Assembly (NCBI GenBank): GCA_023425025.1
Contig: JAFADG010000016.1
Coordinates: 124,001-188,000 of the forward strand
Direction: 5' to 3'
Source: Bacillota bacterium
GTDB lineage: Bacteria; Bacillota; Clostridia; Christensenellales; Aristaeellaceae
DNA length: 64,000 bases
The position numbers and the translations under genes are program-made. Within the stretch, counting starts at the first letter, position 1; every line of letters starts with the position of its first letter. Under the pieces are notes generated by a model. That model did no database searches. It was not told where the DNA came from and saw only the letters and a list, made by a program, of their open reading frames with translations. Shown piece after piece: positions 38,922 through 47,380 of the stretch.

Positions 38922-40406
38922 TTACTGTACGTTGTACGTGGCGATAAAATTGTCGATCTGCTTTTGCAGCTCGGCCTTCACAGCGTCGTTGCCGGCGGCG
39001 GCAGCCAGCTCGGTCAGCTTCGCGATATCGCCGTCCACATCGGTGGATACGCCCACGGACAGGGGGCTGTAGTACTGGGCATACAGGTTCTGCATGGCGG
39101 CGTATTCGTTCTTGATGGGGGCGGTGTCCATGTTGAAGGAGCGGAAGATGTTGGGCACAACGGCGTCTTCCAGGGCCTGCTTCTCCTCATAATAGGTAGG
39201 AGGAGCGCCGGCGCCGATGCGGTGGAACTTTTCCATGCGGAAGCCCCAGGTGCCGGGTTCGCCGCCGAATTCGTCGGGATTGGTGGTGACCATGAAGCCG
39301 TTTTCGTCAAAGGTATAGTCGGTGCCTTCGATGCCGTAGGTCAGCATGTTGTAGTAGCGCTCATCGGTGCGGATCTTGTCCAGCAGCATGAGGGCGCGTC
39401 CGGGGTGCTTGGAGGTGGCGGGAACAACCATGGAATCCTGCATGTAGGACAGGTGGTTGAGCTTGGGCACCAGGTTGAACCAGCGGATATTCCATTCCGC
39501 GGGGTTGTTGCGGTAGTCGCCCGTGTAGGAGTCGAAGTTGTGCAGACGGGAGGCCGCAACGCCCATGCGGATCTGGGTGCCGCCGTCATCCTGGATGGAG
39601 AGAACGGACTTGGGCCAATAGCCGGCGTCGGACCACTTCTTCATCATATCGGCCATTTCCTTGAACTCGGGCAGCTCATGGGCGGCCATGACGACGGGTT
39701 TTTCGGCATTGGGGTCGATATAGTAGATGCCGCCGGTGGAACCGGTGAGGGGATAGTAGCCCTTGCTGAAGAGAAATACTTCTTCAAACAGAGGATCGCT
39801 GTAGCCGGCAGCGGGGTTGGTGAAGGTGGGCTCGTTATCCTTGACGGCCTGCAGGTAAGCGGCATAGTCATCAAAGCTCTTGATTTCCTCAATGCCGTAC
39901 TTATCCATCAAATCGCCGCGGACGATGGCGCCATAAGCGCTGTAGGTTTTGACGTTGCTGGTGTAGGCATACACGTGGCCGTCCACCGTGGCCTGGTACA
40001 GAGCCTCTTTGGGGTGGTCCTTCAGGCTTTCGGCGCAGTAGATGGGCAGCAGGTCTTCCAGGGGCAGGAACGCGCCGCGCTTGGCCAGGTTGGCGTAGTC
40101 CACCCATGTGGCAGCATAGGCCAGGTCAAATTCTTCCCCGGAGGAGAAGAGCAGCGGGTACTTGGTCATGTACTCGCCCCAGCCGATGAAGTACACGGTC
40201 AGCGTGCAGTTCAGGTCCGCCAAAGCCATCTTGTTGAACTCTTCCAGCATGGCCTGGTAGCGCGGGGGCTCGTTGCCCATCAGGTACATGACAAGGTCGA
40301 CACGCTCGGAGGTGTCCAGGGGGTTTGTTTGGGCCGTGGCCGGTACTGCGCCAAGGACCATGAGCAGCGCCAGCGCCAATGCCAGGATACGGGATAGGGT
40401 TTTCAT
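38922..40406 (-). CDS. Extracellular sugar-binding protein of ABC transporter (LplA-like, DUF3502 end)
   Basis: A 494-residue solute-binding protein for the two permeases encoded just upstream. The signal peptide (MKTLSRILALALALLMVLGA, then VPATAQ) has an A-x-A site but no lipobox cysteine, unusual for a Gram-positive binding protein, which is normally a lipoprotein. The mature part begins with ERVDLVMYLMGNEPPRYQ, typical of the oligosaccharide/LplA group. The C-terminal 130 residues (GFRMEKF to NEYAAMQNLYAQYYSPLSVG) resemble DUF3502. AAGGAGG lies 7 bases before the ATG. It is the last gene of the operon and ends at a strong terminator. Substrate is inferred to be a plant-type oligosaccharide from the neighbouring GH88/105 enzyme. 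Confidence 0.9.
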   Translation of the reverse strand: MKTLSRILALALALLMVLGAVPATAQTNPLDTSERVDLVMYLMGNEPPRYQAMLEEFNKMALADLNCTLTVYFIGWGEYMTKYPLLFSSGEEFDLAYAATWVDYANLAKRGAFLPLEDLLPIYCAESLKDHPKEALYQATVDGHVYAYTSNVKTYSAYGAIVRGDLMDKYGIEEIKSFDDYAAYLQAVKDNEPTFTNPAAGYSDPLFEEVFLFSKGYYPLTGSTGGIYYIDPNAEKPVVMAAHELPEFKEMADMMKKWSDAGYWPKSVLSIQDDGGTQIRMGVAASRLHNFDSYTGDYRNNPAEWNIRWFNLVPKLNHLSYMQDSMVVPATSKHPGRALMLLDKIRTDERYYNMLTYGIEGTDYTFDENGFMVTTNPDEFGGEPGTWGFRMEKFHRIGAGAPPTYYEEKQALEDAVVPNIFRSFNMDTAPIKNEYAAMQNLYAQYYSPLSVGVSTDVDGDIAKLTELAAAAGNDAVKAELQKQIDNFIATYNVQ

Positions 40407-40441
40407 GAGGGGTCCTCCTTTTTATTTTTCCACCGGCCGCG

Positions 40442-41344
40442 TCAGCCCTTGACGGCGCCGATGGTGATACCCTTGACGAAGTATTTTTGCACAAAGGGAT
40501 ACATGAGGATGATGGGGCCGGTGGCCACCACCGCCATGGCCATGCGCAGGGATTGGGACGGCAGATCCCGCACCGGTACGCTGGAGACGGAGGACAGGCG
40601 GGTGAGTGCCTGGGCCGAGGAGATGATGTTGTACAGCAGATATTGCAAAGGATACATTTCCCGCCGGCTGACGTAGAGCATGGCGTTGTACCAGTCATTC
40701 CAGTAATCCAGGGCGATGAACAGGCCGATGGTGGCCAGGCCGGACGTGGCCAGGGGCAGCACCAATTGCAGGAAGATGCGGAATTCGCCGGCGCCGTCGA
40801 TCTTGGCGGACTCGATGATGGAGGATGGCACTACCGCCATGAAGCTGCGCATGATCAAAAGGTAGAACACGTTGAACAAAAGGGGCAGGATCAGCGCCAG
40901 CGGGCTGTTTTTGAGTCCCAGGTAGCGGATAAAGAAAATGTAGGTGGAGATCATGCCGCCGTTAAAGAGCGTGGTAAAGTAGAAGAAAAAGGAGATTTTG
41001 TTGCGGTACTTCACATCCGGCCGGCTTAACACATATGCCGTCATGGAGATAAGCAGCAGCCCCAGCACCGTGCCCGAAAGCGTGATGAAAGCCGTCATGC
41101 CGTAGGCATTGAAGATATCTACCGGGTTTTTGAAAAGCGTCTGGTAGGCCCTTGTGGAATATTCCCCCGGCCACAGGCCAAAGCCGTTGACCGCGATAAA
41201 CTGCTCGGACGTGAACGAGGCCGAGATCAGCATGATGAAGGGCAGCAGGCAGATGAGCGCCACCAGGCCCACCAGCAGCTTGCCGGCGAGGTTGAATACC
41301 ACAAAGGAGGCGGGGACTCTGATGGCGTTTTTGTTTTTGCGCAT
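40442..41344 (-). CDS. Sugar ABC transporter permease (LplC-like)
   Basis: A 300-residue inner-membrane permease with six predicted membrane helices, the first being LVGLVALICLLPFIMLISAS. The EAA loop that docks the ATPase is visible as DGAGEFRIFLQLVLPLATSG. It belongs to the MalG/LplC half of carbohydrate importers. AAAGGAGG lies 8 bases before the ATG. It pairs with the upstream LplB-like permease (18-base gap) and the downstream binding protein. No ATPase gene is in the operon, so a shared multi-sugar ATPase elsewhere probably powers it, as is common in Gram-positives. Confidence 0.93.
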   Translation of the reverse strand: MRKNKNAIRVPASFVVFNLAGKLLVGLVALICLLPFIMLISASFTSEQFIAVNGFGLWPGEYSTRAYQTLFKNPVDIFNAYGMTAFITLSGTVLGLLLISMTAYVLSRPDVKYRNKISFFFYFTTLFNGGMISTYIFFIRYLGLKNSPLALILPLLFNVFYLLIMRSFMAVVPSSIIESAKIDGAGEFRIFLQLVLPLATSGLATIGLFIALDYWNDWYNAMLYVSRREMYPLQYLLYNIISSAQALTRLSSVSSVPVRDLPSQSLRMAMAVVATGPIILMYPFVQKYFVKGITIGAVKG

Positions 41345-41362
41345 CTTACATTCCTCCTTTGC

Positions 41363-42295
41363 TTAAAACAGCGCGTAGTCGGAGTCGATGCGCTTGACAA
41401 CGCCGTTGACGCCGATGATGATCAAAAAGCACAGGACCGACTGGTACAGCGTGGCGGCTGTGGTCATGCCCACATCGCCCCCGGAAATGAGGGAGCGGAA
41501 CACGTAGGTGTCGATGACATCCGTGGCGTCAAACAATTGGCCATTGGAACCCACCAGCTGGTAGAACATTTGAAAGTCGCCCCGCAGAATGCGCCCGACG
41601 TTCAGCAGGAAGATGATGATGATCGTGGGGCGGATGGAGGGCAGGGTGATGCGGCCGATCTTTTGCCAGATGTTGGCGCCATCGATGTCCGCCGCCTCAA
41701 AGCATTCCGAATCAATGGAGGTGATGGCCGCGATGTAGATGATGGAGTTGTAGCCCACCCACTTCCAGGCGTTGAAGGCCATGATGATAAAGACCCAGGC
41801 GGAGGGCATGGCGTACAGGTTGACCCGCTGGGCCCCCAGTGCCTCCAGGAAGTTGTTCAGCGTGCCGATCTCAAAACTGAATATGTTCAGGGCGAAGGTG
41901 CCCACAATGATCCAGGAAATAAAGTAGGGCAGGAAAATCACCGACTGGGTGATCCGTTTGAACGCCCGGCCCCGCATTTCCGTAATGAATATAGCCACCA
42001 TCATGGATAAGACCTGGGAGGTGATCAGGTTGAACAGGTTGTAGAAAATGGTGTTTCGGGTGATGCTCCATCCCTTGCCGGAAATAAAGAGGAAGCGGAA
42101 ATTTTCAAAGCCGCCGAACTTGGCCCAGGGGCTGTCGAAGATGCCCAGGTTGTATTGATAGTTCTTGAAGGCTACCAACAGGCCGCCCATGGGCATATAG
42201 GTAATGATGAGTACCAGCAATATGGCCGGCAGCGCCATCAAGTACAGCGCCCGGTTGCGCTTTAATTCATGCCACACCCCCTGTTTCCTCTGCAT
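41363..42295 (-). CDS. Sugar ABC transporter permease (LplB-like)
   Basis: A 310-residue permease of the MalF/LplB half. It opens with RNRALYLMALPAILLVLIIT, followed by YMPMGGLLVAFKNYQY, a strong LplB signature. The EAA loop reads DGANIWQKIGRITLPSIRPT. AAAGGAGG is upstream of the ATG at 42295. A 128-base AT-rich gap separates it from deoC upstream, which could hold an internal promoter for the transporter part. It should form the importer with the LplC-like permease and the binding protein. Confidence 0.93.
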   Translation of the reverse strand: MQRKQGVWHELKRNRALYLMALPAILLVLIITYMPMGGLLVAFKNYQYNLGIFDSPWAKFGGFENFRFLFISGKGWSITRNTIFYNLFNLITSQVLSMMVAIFITEMRGRAFKRITQSVIFLPYFISWIIVGTFALNIFSFEIGTLNNFLEALGAQRVNLYAMPSAWVFIIMAFNAWKWVGYNSIIYIAAITSIDSECFEAADIDGANIWQKIGRITLPSIRPTIIIIFLLNVGRILRGDFQMFYQLVGSNGQLFDATDVIDTYVFRSLISGGDVGMTTAATLYQSVLCFLIIIGVNGVVKRIDSDYALF

Positions 42296-42423
42296 GCAAA
42301 GCAGCCTCCTTTCCTTGTGAATATGGTATCATGTGAATTTATTAATGTATATGGGATAATATTAGCGGTTTTGCGTAAAACTTTCCTGGATGGGTTTTAC
42401 CTGCGCTGGCCTTCTTTCTTTTA
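42296..42423 (-). promoter_or_regulatory. AT-rich gap before transporter genes, possible internal promoter
   Basis: This gap is much more AT-rich than its surroundings. It contains an imperfect dyad (CATATACATTAA and AATTCACATG on the minus strand) and extended -10-like TGATACCAT. No -35/-10 pair with normal spacing is convincing, so the promoter is only a suggestion. Confidence 0.3.
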
Positions 42424-43113
42424 TTAAAGCTTCGCTTCCAGCTCCTTGATAATGGCGACGCTGGCGGTGGAACCGATGCGTTCCACGCCCATATCGATAA
42501 ACAGCAGCGCTTTGTTTAGGTCCCGTATGCCGCCGGCGGCCTTGACCTTGACCCGGCCGCGGACCTCGCCGACCATCAGGGCGATATCCTCCACCGTAGC
42601 CCCGCCGGTACCAAAGCCGGTGGAGGTCTTGATGAAGTCAGGCCCCACATTCAAAGCGATGCGGCAGAGGGTTTTCTTTTCTTCATTTGTCAAAAAGCAA
42701 TTTTCGAAAATCACTTTGGAGATAACGTTCTTTGTGCGGCAGGCTTCCACGATGGCAGCCATTTCCGCCTCGATAAAGGCATAGTTGCCGGCCTTGAGCT
42801 CGGTCAGATTGATGACATAATCGATTTCATCCGCGCCGTTTTGGATAGCGTCGATGGCTTCCAGGCGTTTGACCTCTTTTGTGTTTTGTCCTAGCGGGAA
42901 GCCCACCGCGGCGCCTACGTGCACGCCGCTGCCCGCCAAGCATTCTTTGCAAAGCTTGACCGGGGCAGGGTTGATGGCCACCATCTTGAATTTGTATTTG
43001 CGGCTTTCCTCGCACAGGGCCTTGAACTCCGCTTCCGTGGCGTTCGGGCGCAGCAGGGTATGGTCAAAATACCGGGCCAGGCGCTCCGGGGTGGGATTCA
43101 TTAATGCCGGCAT
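42424..43113 (-). CDS. deoC: Deoxyribose-phosphate aldolase (DeoC-family)
   Basis: A 229-residue class I aldolase that cleaves 2-deoxyribose-5-phosphate, or a related 2-deoxy sugar phosphate, to acetaldehyde and glyceraldehyde-3-phosphate. Seen motifs: FDHTLLRPNATEAEF, VGAAVGFPLGQN, ADEIDYVIN, KVIFENCFLT, FIKTSTGFGTGGAT (Schiff-base Lys, about 158) and VKVKAAGGIRD (relay Lys, about 188). ATG 43113 has GAGGG 7 bases upstream; the frame is open further but that start fits the family. It lies in a sugar-acid operon rather than with nucleoside genes, so its natural substrate may not be deoxyribose-5-phosphate. Confidence 0.92.
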   Translation of the reverse strand: MPALMNPTPERLARYFDHTLLRPNATEAEFKALCEESRKYKFKMVAINPAPVKLCKECLAGSGVHVGAAVGFPLGQNTKEVKRLEAIDAIQNGADEIDYVINLTELKAGNYAFIEAEMAAIVEACRTKNVISKVIFENCFLTNEEKKTLCRIALNVGPDFIKTSTGFGTGGATVEDIALMVGEVRGRVKVKAAGGIRDLNKALLFIDMGVERIGSTASVAIIKELEAKL

Positions 43114-43163
43114 GGTCTTTCCCTCACTTTGCAAGATGAAAAATGGGCAGGACGCCTTGGGCC

Positions 43164-44123
43164 TTATGGCGCATCGCCTTTCTTTTGCCATTGGGATTCC
43201 ATGAGCAGATAAAAGGCCTGGCCTTCCGGGGCTACCCCGGGCTTGTCAAAGGTGGGCGCGCCGCATACGCCCTGGACCAGCCCGTAGCGGTCCACTTTTT
43301 TGAACACCGCCCCGCGCAGCTTATGGGCGATGGGGGAAAACGCCTCCCCATCCAGCCACCCGTCCCGTATGCCCCGCAAAATAGCGTAGCAAAGCATTTG
43401 GGACAGGTTTGTTTCTACAAAGGTACTTTCGTCATCCACCACGTCATGGAACAGCCCGTCATCCCGCATATAGGGAATCAGCGACCGGATCAGCCGTTGC
43501 GCCTTTTCGATGAGGCCGCTGCGCTCCTTTAGCATGGAATCCGGCAAAAGCGCGATCACACGGGCCAGGCCGGCTACCGTCCAGCCGTTGCCCACGCCCC
43601 AGTGGGCGGCGCGCACAAAGCGCTTCGCGCCGTCATCCCACATATGGGACATCAGCCCGCAGGCGTCATTATGCAGCGCGGTATAATAGCCGTCTATCTG
43701 GCGGAGAGCTTCTTTGTACTGCCCTGCCGCCGCAAGGTAGGGGGGCAGCATGTACATGGAGTCCACCCAGAATTCCTTTTTCCCTGTCAGGTGGTATACG
43801 ATGCCGTTTTCATTGCGGGGCGCGGTGTCAAGGGCCCAGCGGAGCAGTTTTTCCGAGGCGTTTATCAATTCCGGATCGCGGGTTTCCTTTGCGGCCCATA
43901 GCAGCGCCTCGCCGGCGCAGCAGGGATCGGTGACGCCGTCGGTGACGCCAATGGTGGCCACCCGGCCGTCCGCCATGCTGCGGTAGGCGGCCTCCTTGGC
44001 AAGGGCGATGACCGTATCCCATTCACCCAGTTCCCAAAAGGCCTGCATGGTGACGCCCTGCTCCCAGGAATGGCGCTGCATGCATAAAAGAGCCAGCTTT
44101 GCTTTCTTAATCATCGCGCTCAC
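43164..44123 (-). CDS. GH88/GH105-type unsaturated uronyl hydrolase
   Basis: A 319-residue cytoplasmic (alpha/alpha)6-barrel enzyme of the YteR/UGL type, which removes unsaturated uronic acid from oligosaccharides left by polysaccharide lyases. The catalytic Asp lies in EFWVDSMYMLPPYLAAAG, and HWGVGNGWTVAGLARVI and a C-terminal PEGQAFYLLM match the family. No signal peptide is seen, so the substrate must be imported. The start is GTG 44123 overlapping the GntR stop (GTGA); ATG 44114 is an alternative. It links the operon to pectin or glycosaminoglycan-type oligosaccharides, with rhamnogalacturonan the likeliest guess. Confidence 0.86.
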   Translation of the reverse strand: MSAMIKKAKLALLCMQRHSWEQGVTMQAFWELGEWDTVIALAKEAAYRSMADGRVATIGVTDGVTDPCCAGEALLWAAKETRDPELINASEKLLRWALDTAPRNENGIVYHLTGKKEFWVDSMYMLPPYLAAAGQYKEALRQIDGYYTALHNDACGLMSHMWDDGAKRFVRAAHWGVGNGWTVAGLARVIALLPDSMLKERSGLIEKAQRLIRSLIPYMRDDGLFHDVVDDESTFVETNLSQMLCYAILRGIRDGWLDGEAFSPIAHKLRGAVFKKVDRYGLVQGVCGAPTFDKPGVAPEGQAFYLLMESQWQKKGDAP

Positions 44124-44881
44124 CTGTACAATTCCACGCTGAATTCGTTGCGGTCGCCCCGGTAGCGGGCCACGGAATATTCCACCGGCTCGCCGCCGGC
44201 GGTATAGGCCACCGTCTTTACCAGGCAGACCGGCGCGGCTTTCGCGATGTCCAATAACTGCGCCTCGGCCGCGTTGGCAATCACAGCCTCCAGCTTGCGC
44301 ACCACGCGGCTGACGCGCTTGTCGTACAGCCTCTCCATGTACTCGTACAGGGAGCCGTTGGTGAAATCCTGCTTCATCAAAAGCGGGAAGCTGTTATAGG
44401 GGATATAGGTTTCCAGATACACCAGGGGCTCCCCGTCGGCGCAGCGCAGCCGCTCCAGATAAATCAGCGGCTCGCCTGGTTCCAGGCGCAGCTTTTCGTT
44501 GATATGGCGAACGCCTTCCAGAACCTTGAGGTTCATTAAACGGGTAGAGGGCACAAGGCCCTTTTGACGCATTTCTTCATTGTAGCTTTGCAGCTTGTTC
44601 AAAAAACGGGCGTCGATCTTGGGGGCGGCTACCACCGTGCCCTTGGCCCGGCGGCGGGTGAGGTACCCTTCCATCACCAGTTCGCTGAGCGTCTGGCGGA
44701 TGGTGGAACGGCTGATATCGTGCATGGCGCACAGGTCCAGCTCGGAGGGGATCATATCCCCTTCCTGCAGCGTGCCGTCCCGCACGGCGTCCAGAATCGC
44801 CTGCTTCATTTGATAATACAAAGGGATGGGGCTTAACTTGTCGATGTGGATCTTTTGCCGCCAGAAGTCGCTTTGTGTCAT
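44120..44881 (-). CDS. GntR/HutC-family regulator (UTRA ligand domain)
   Basis: A 253-residue repressor. The N-terminal winged helix shows IPLYYQMKQAILDAVRDGTL, EGDMIPSELDLC and SRSTIRQTLSELVMEGYL. The C-terminal half is a UTRA domain (LEPGEPLIYLERLRCADGEP and a closing GGEPVEYSVARYRGDRNEF), which binds a sugar phosphate or sugar acid. It is encoded inside the operon, overlapping the kinase upstream and the hydrolase downstream by four bases each. A near-perfect palindrome at the operon promoter is the likely operator. The inducer is presumably an intermediate of this pathway. Confidence 0.93.
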   Translation of the reverse strand: MTQSDFWRQKIHIDKLSPIPLYYQMKQAILDAVRDGTLQEGDMIPSELDLCAMHDISRSTIRQTLSELVMEGYLTRRRAKGTVVAAPKIDARFLNKLQSYNEEMRQKGLVPSTRLMNLKVLEGVRHINEKLRLEPGEPLIYLERLRCADGEPLVYLETYIPYNSFPLLMKQDFTNGSLYEYMERLYDKRVSRVVRKLEAVIANAAEAQLLDIAKAAPVCLVKTVAYTAGGEPVEYSVARYRGDRNEFSVELYR

Positions 44882-46389
44882 AAAACATCCTCCGCCCGGA
44901 TTTGTAAAAGGGCCGCGTCCGCTTCCCGCAAACCATGATAAGCCATTTCAAAGGCTTTGGAAAGTTTTTCATACAGCCGGGCGTTGTTTTTGTTGGGAAA
45001 TATCTCTTTTACAGGCCTGGTGAAGCGGGATACCGCCTCGAAGTTTTCAAAGGCGCCGATACCCACTCCGCCGCATACAGCGGCACCCATGCTGGTGGCC
45101 TCGCCGGGATTTTCAATGCATGCCAGGGGCTTTTGCCACACATCGGCCAGGATTTGCAGCCACAGCGCGCCTTTGGCGCCGCCGCCGATCATGGTCACTT
45201 TGTCGATCTCGCACGCGCCGTTTAAGATGTCCAATATGATTTTCAGGTTCAGCGCCACGCCCTCCATCACCGCCCGGGCCATGTCGCCCCGGCTGGTGGA
45301 TACCGACAGCCCCACATACGCACCCCGGGCGCTCAAATCCCACCTTGGAGAACGTTCTCCAAGGAGATAGGGGAGGAACAGCAGGCCATTGGCGCCGGGA
45401 CTGGACGCTTCCGCCAGCTCGTTGATGGCGTCGTATTGCATGGCAGGGCACAGCGCATCCCGAAACCAGCGGTAGGAATAGCCGGCGGCCTGCATGGTGC
45501 CGCAGGGGGTGTACAGGTCCTTGTCCAAATGCACCCAGGTGAAGGTGCGCAGAGCATCATCGTACACGGGCCTGCCGGAAGCCATGGAGATCCAGGAGGA
45601 GGAGCCCAGCACATTGTAGGCGCTGCCTTCCTTTACCACCCCGGCCCCCACGCAGGCGCAGGAGCCGTCGCCGCCGCCGATGACCACCGGCGTACCCTGC
45701 GTAAGGCCCAGAATATCGGCAGCCTCCTTGGTGAGCCCGCCGGCGGTGTCGGTGGAGGCGTGGAGCTCCGGCAAAAGGCTCGGGGGGATTTCCAATGCGT
45801 CTAGGATTTCGCCGGACCAGTCCAAACGATTCAAGTCTAGCAGGTTGGTGCTGGAGGCATCGCTGTAATCTGTGACAAAGTGCCCGGTCATCTTGTGCAG
45901 GATATAATCTTTCGCATTCAGCAGCTTGTACGCCTTGCGGTACGCTTCGGGTTTATTGTCCCTGAGCCACAGCAGCTTGGCTGCGGAGTAGGAAGCGCTG
46001 GCCCGGTGGCCCGTGGTGCGGTAGAACCTTTCCATACCCACCCGGCGAATGATTTCCGCTTCCTGCTTGGCGCTTCTGGTGTCCGCCCAAATGAGCATGT
46101 TGTGCAGCGGCGCGCCGGCATCATCCACGATCAGGCAGCCCATCATCTGACCGCTGAAGCATACGCAGGCTACCGCCTTCGGGGGCATGCCGCTTTTTTT
46201 AAGCAGCTCACGGGTGGACAAAACCACCGCTTCCCACCAATCCTCAGGGTTCTGCTCCACCCAGCCGTTTTGAGGATAAAAGGTTTCGTATTCCTTGGTG
46301 ACGCTGGCGATCAGCGTGCCATCCAGGGAAAACAGCGTGGCCTTGTTGCCTGTGGTGCCCAGGTCGTGGGCCAGGATGCAGGCGCTCAC
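44878..46389 (-). CDS. FGGY-family carbohydrate kinase (xylulokinase-like)
   Basis: A 503-residue ATP-dependent kinase of the FGGY family. It has LAHDLGTTGNKATLF (ATP-binding loop), FSGQMMGCLIVD, the catalytic-base region GGGDGSCACVGAG, and FLPYLLGERSPRWD and GGGAKGALWLQILAD in the C-terminal domain. GTG 46389 overlaps the lactonase stop (GTGA) and is preferred to GTG 46401. The stop overlaps the GntR start (ATGA). The substrate cannot be read: xylulokinases, gluconokinases and kinases of erythritol, ribitol and deoxy-sugar acids share these motifs. In this operon a sugar acid or ketose downstream of the dehydrogenase and lactonase is likely. Confidence 0.9.
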   Translation of the reverse strand: MSACILAHDLGTTGNKATLFSLDGTLIASVTKEYETFYPQNGWVEQNPEDWWEAVVLSTRELLKKSGMPPKAVACVCFSGQMMGCLIVDDAGAPLHNMLIWADTRSAKQEAEIIRRVGMERFYRTTGHRASASYSAAKLLWLRDNKPEAYRKAYKLLNAKDYILHKMTGHFVTDYSDASSTNLLDLNRLDWSGEILDALEIPPSLLPELHASTDTAGGLTKEAADILGLTQGTPVVIGGGDGSCACVGAGVVKEGSAYNVLGSSSWISMASGRPVYDDALRTFTWVHLDKDLYTPCGTMQAAGYSYRWFRDALCPAMQYDAINELAEASSPGANGLLFLPYLLGERSPRWDLSARGAYVGLSVSTSRGDMARAVMEGVALNLKIILDILNGACEIDKVTMIGGGAKGALWLQILADVWQKPLACIENPGEATSMGAAVCGGVGIGAFENFEAVSRFTRPVKEIFPNKNNARLYEKLSKAFEMAYHGLREADAALLQIRAEDVL

Positions 46390-47369
46390 AGGGGAAAGCA
46401 CGCCAGCGTGGCGGGCATCTCATGGGCGGTGTTTACCTTATCGGGACCGGTGACCAGGTCAAAGCAGGAGGCGACGAGCAGCCCGTTCCAGAGAATCGGC
46501 TCGCCCGGCTGGTCCAGCCCACCGTCCAGCCCGTCGCAGTCGGGGCTTTGGGCCAGGCGCTCCACACGGCCGTCAGGATGGACCTTGGCAATGGCGTTGG
46601 CGGAAAAGTCGGCGATGTAGAGGTTGCCGGCTGAATCAAAGATCATGCCGTCGGTGGTCTGCAATTGATCGGGATCCCTGGCGTAGGATTCCTGGGAGAT
46701 ATAATCCCCCTTTTCATCCATCAGGATTTTGATCACATGGCCGTCGCCGAAGTTGCCCACGTACAGATTACCCTGCTTGTCAAAGGCAATGCCGTCGGCG
46801 CCATACTGGCAATCGGGGTTTTCGGTGACAAAGGTGGCGAAAATATGCTTGTCGTCCAGGGAATTGGTGATGGCAATGTCCTGCTCGTTAAGGCCGAAGC
46901 GGTATACGCAACTGACCAGTTTGCCAGAAGGATGCTTTATCGGGGAGCACAGGCTTTGGGTCACATACAGATAGCCGTTTTTGATGCGCACGCCGTTGGG
47001 ATGCTCCATGCCGGTGGCGACGTTGTGGCACTCCTGGATGGTGCCTGCGTCATCCACCGTCACGCACAGCATGCGGCCCTTGTTTTGCAGCTCGGGCGCG
47101 CCGGACCAGCCCTGGTTGTCGCACAGATAAACCCGGTCTTCATACAGCGCGATGCCCATGTTGCGGGCCACGCCGGTTCCAGGGTGCACCGGCACGTCAA
47201 ACCATTTGGTGACACGGCGGTCCTGATCAATCTTCACCACGCAACCGGAGGAAGTGATTTCCGCGAAGTTGGGGCAGGAGAGGATCAGATTGCCGTGGCG
47301 GTCGATGTCCATGCTGTCGGGGGTGCTGATGTATTCGGGCAGGGCGGCAAACAATTGCGGCGTTTTCAT
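46386..47369 (-). CDS. SMP-30/gluconolactonase-family protein
   Basis: A 327-residue six-bladed beta-propeller of the SMP-30/gluconolactonase/LRE group, probably hydrolysing a sugar lactone with a divalent metal. Blade motifs such as SMDIDRHGNLILSCPNF, GIAFDKQGNLYVGNFGDGHV and GMIFDSAGNLYIADFSANAI are evident; the NLYV/NLYIAD repeats carry metal-ligand positions. No signal peptide is seen. AAGGAG precedes the ATG and overlaps the end of the dehydrogenase gene. Placed directly after a sugar dehydrogenase, it would open the lactone that enzyme makes. Confidence 0.88.
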   Translation of the reverse strand: MKTPQLFAALPEYISTPDSMDIDRHGNLILSCPNFAEITSSGCVVKIDQDRRVTKWFDVPVHPGTGVARNMGIALYEDRVYLCDNQGWSGAPELQNKGRMLCVTVDDAGTIQECHNVATGMEHPNGVRIKNGYLYVTQSLCSPIKHPSGKLVSCVYRFGLNEQDIAITNSLDDKHIFATFVTENPDCQYGADGIAFDKQGNLYVGNFGDGHVIKILMDEKGDYISQESYARDPDQLQTTDGMIFDSAGNLYIADFSANAIAKVHPDGRVERLAQSPDCDGLDGGLDQPGEPILWNGLLVASCFDLVTGPDKVNTAHEMPATLACFPL

Positions 47370-47380
47370 ACGGCTTCTCC

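Noticed and set aside
38964..40397. A 477-residue plus-strand open frame antisense to the sugar-binding protein
   Set aside because: It is a GC-skew shadow of a clearly real minus-strand gene, has His/Gly/Val-rich nonsense composition and no ribosome site.
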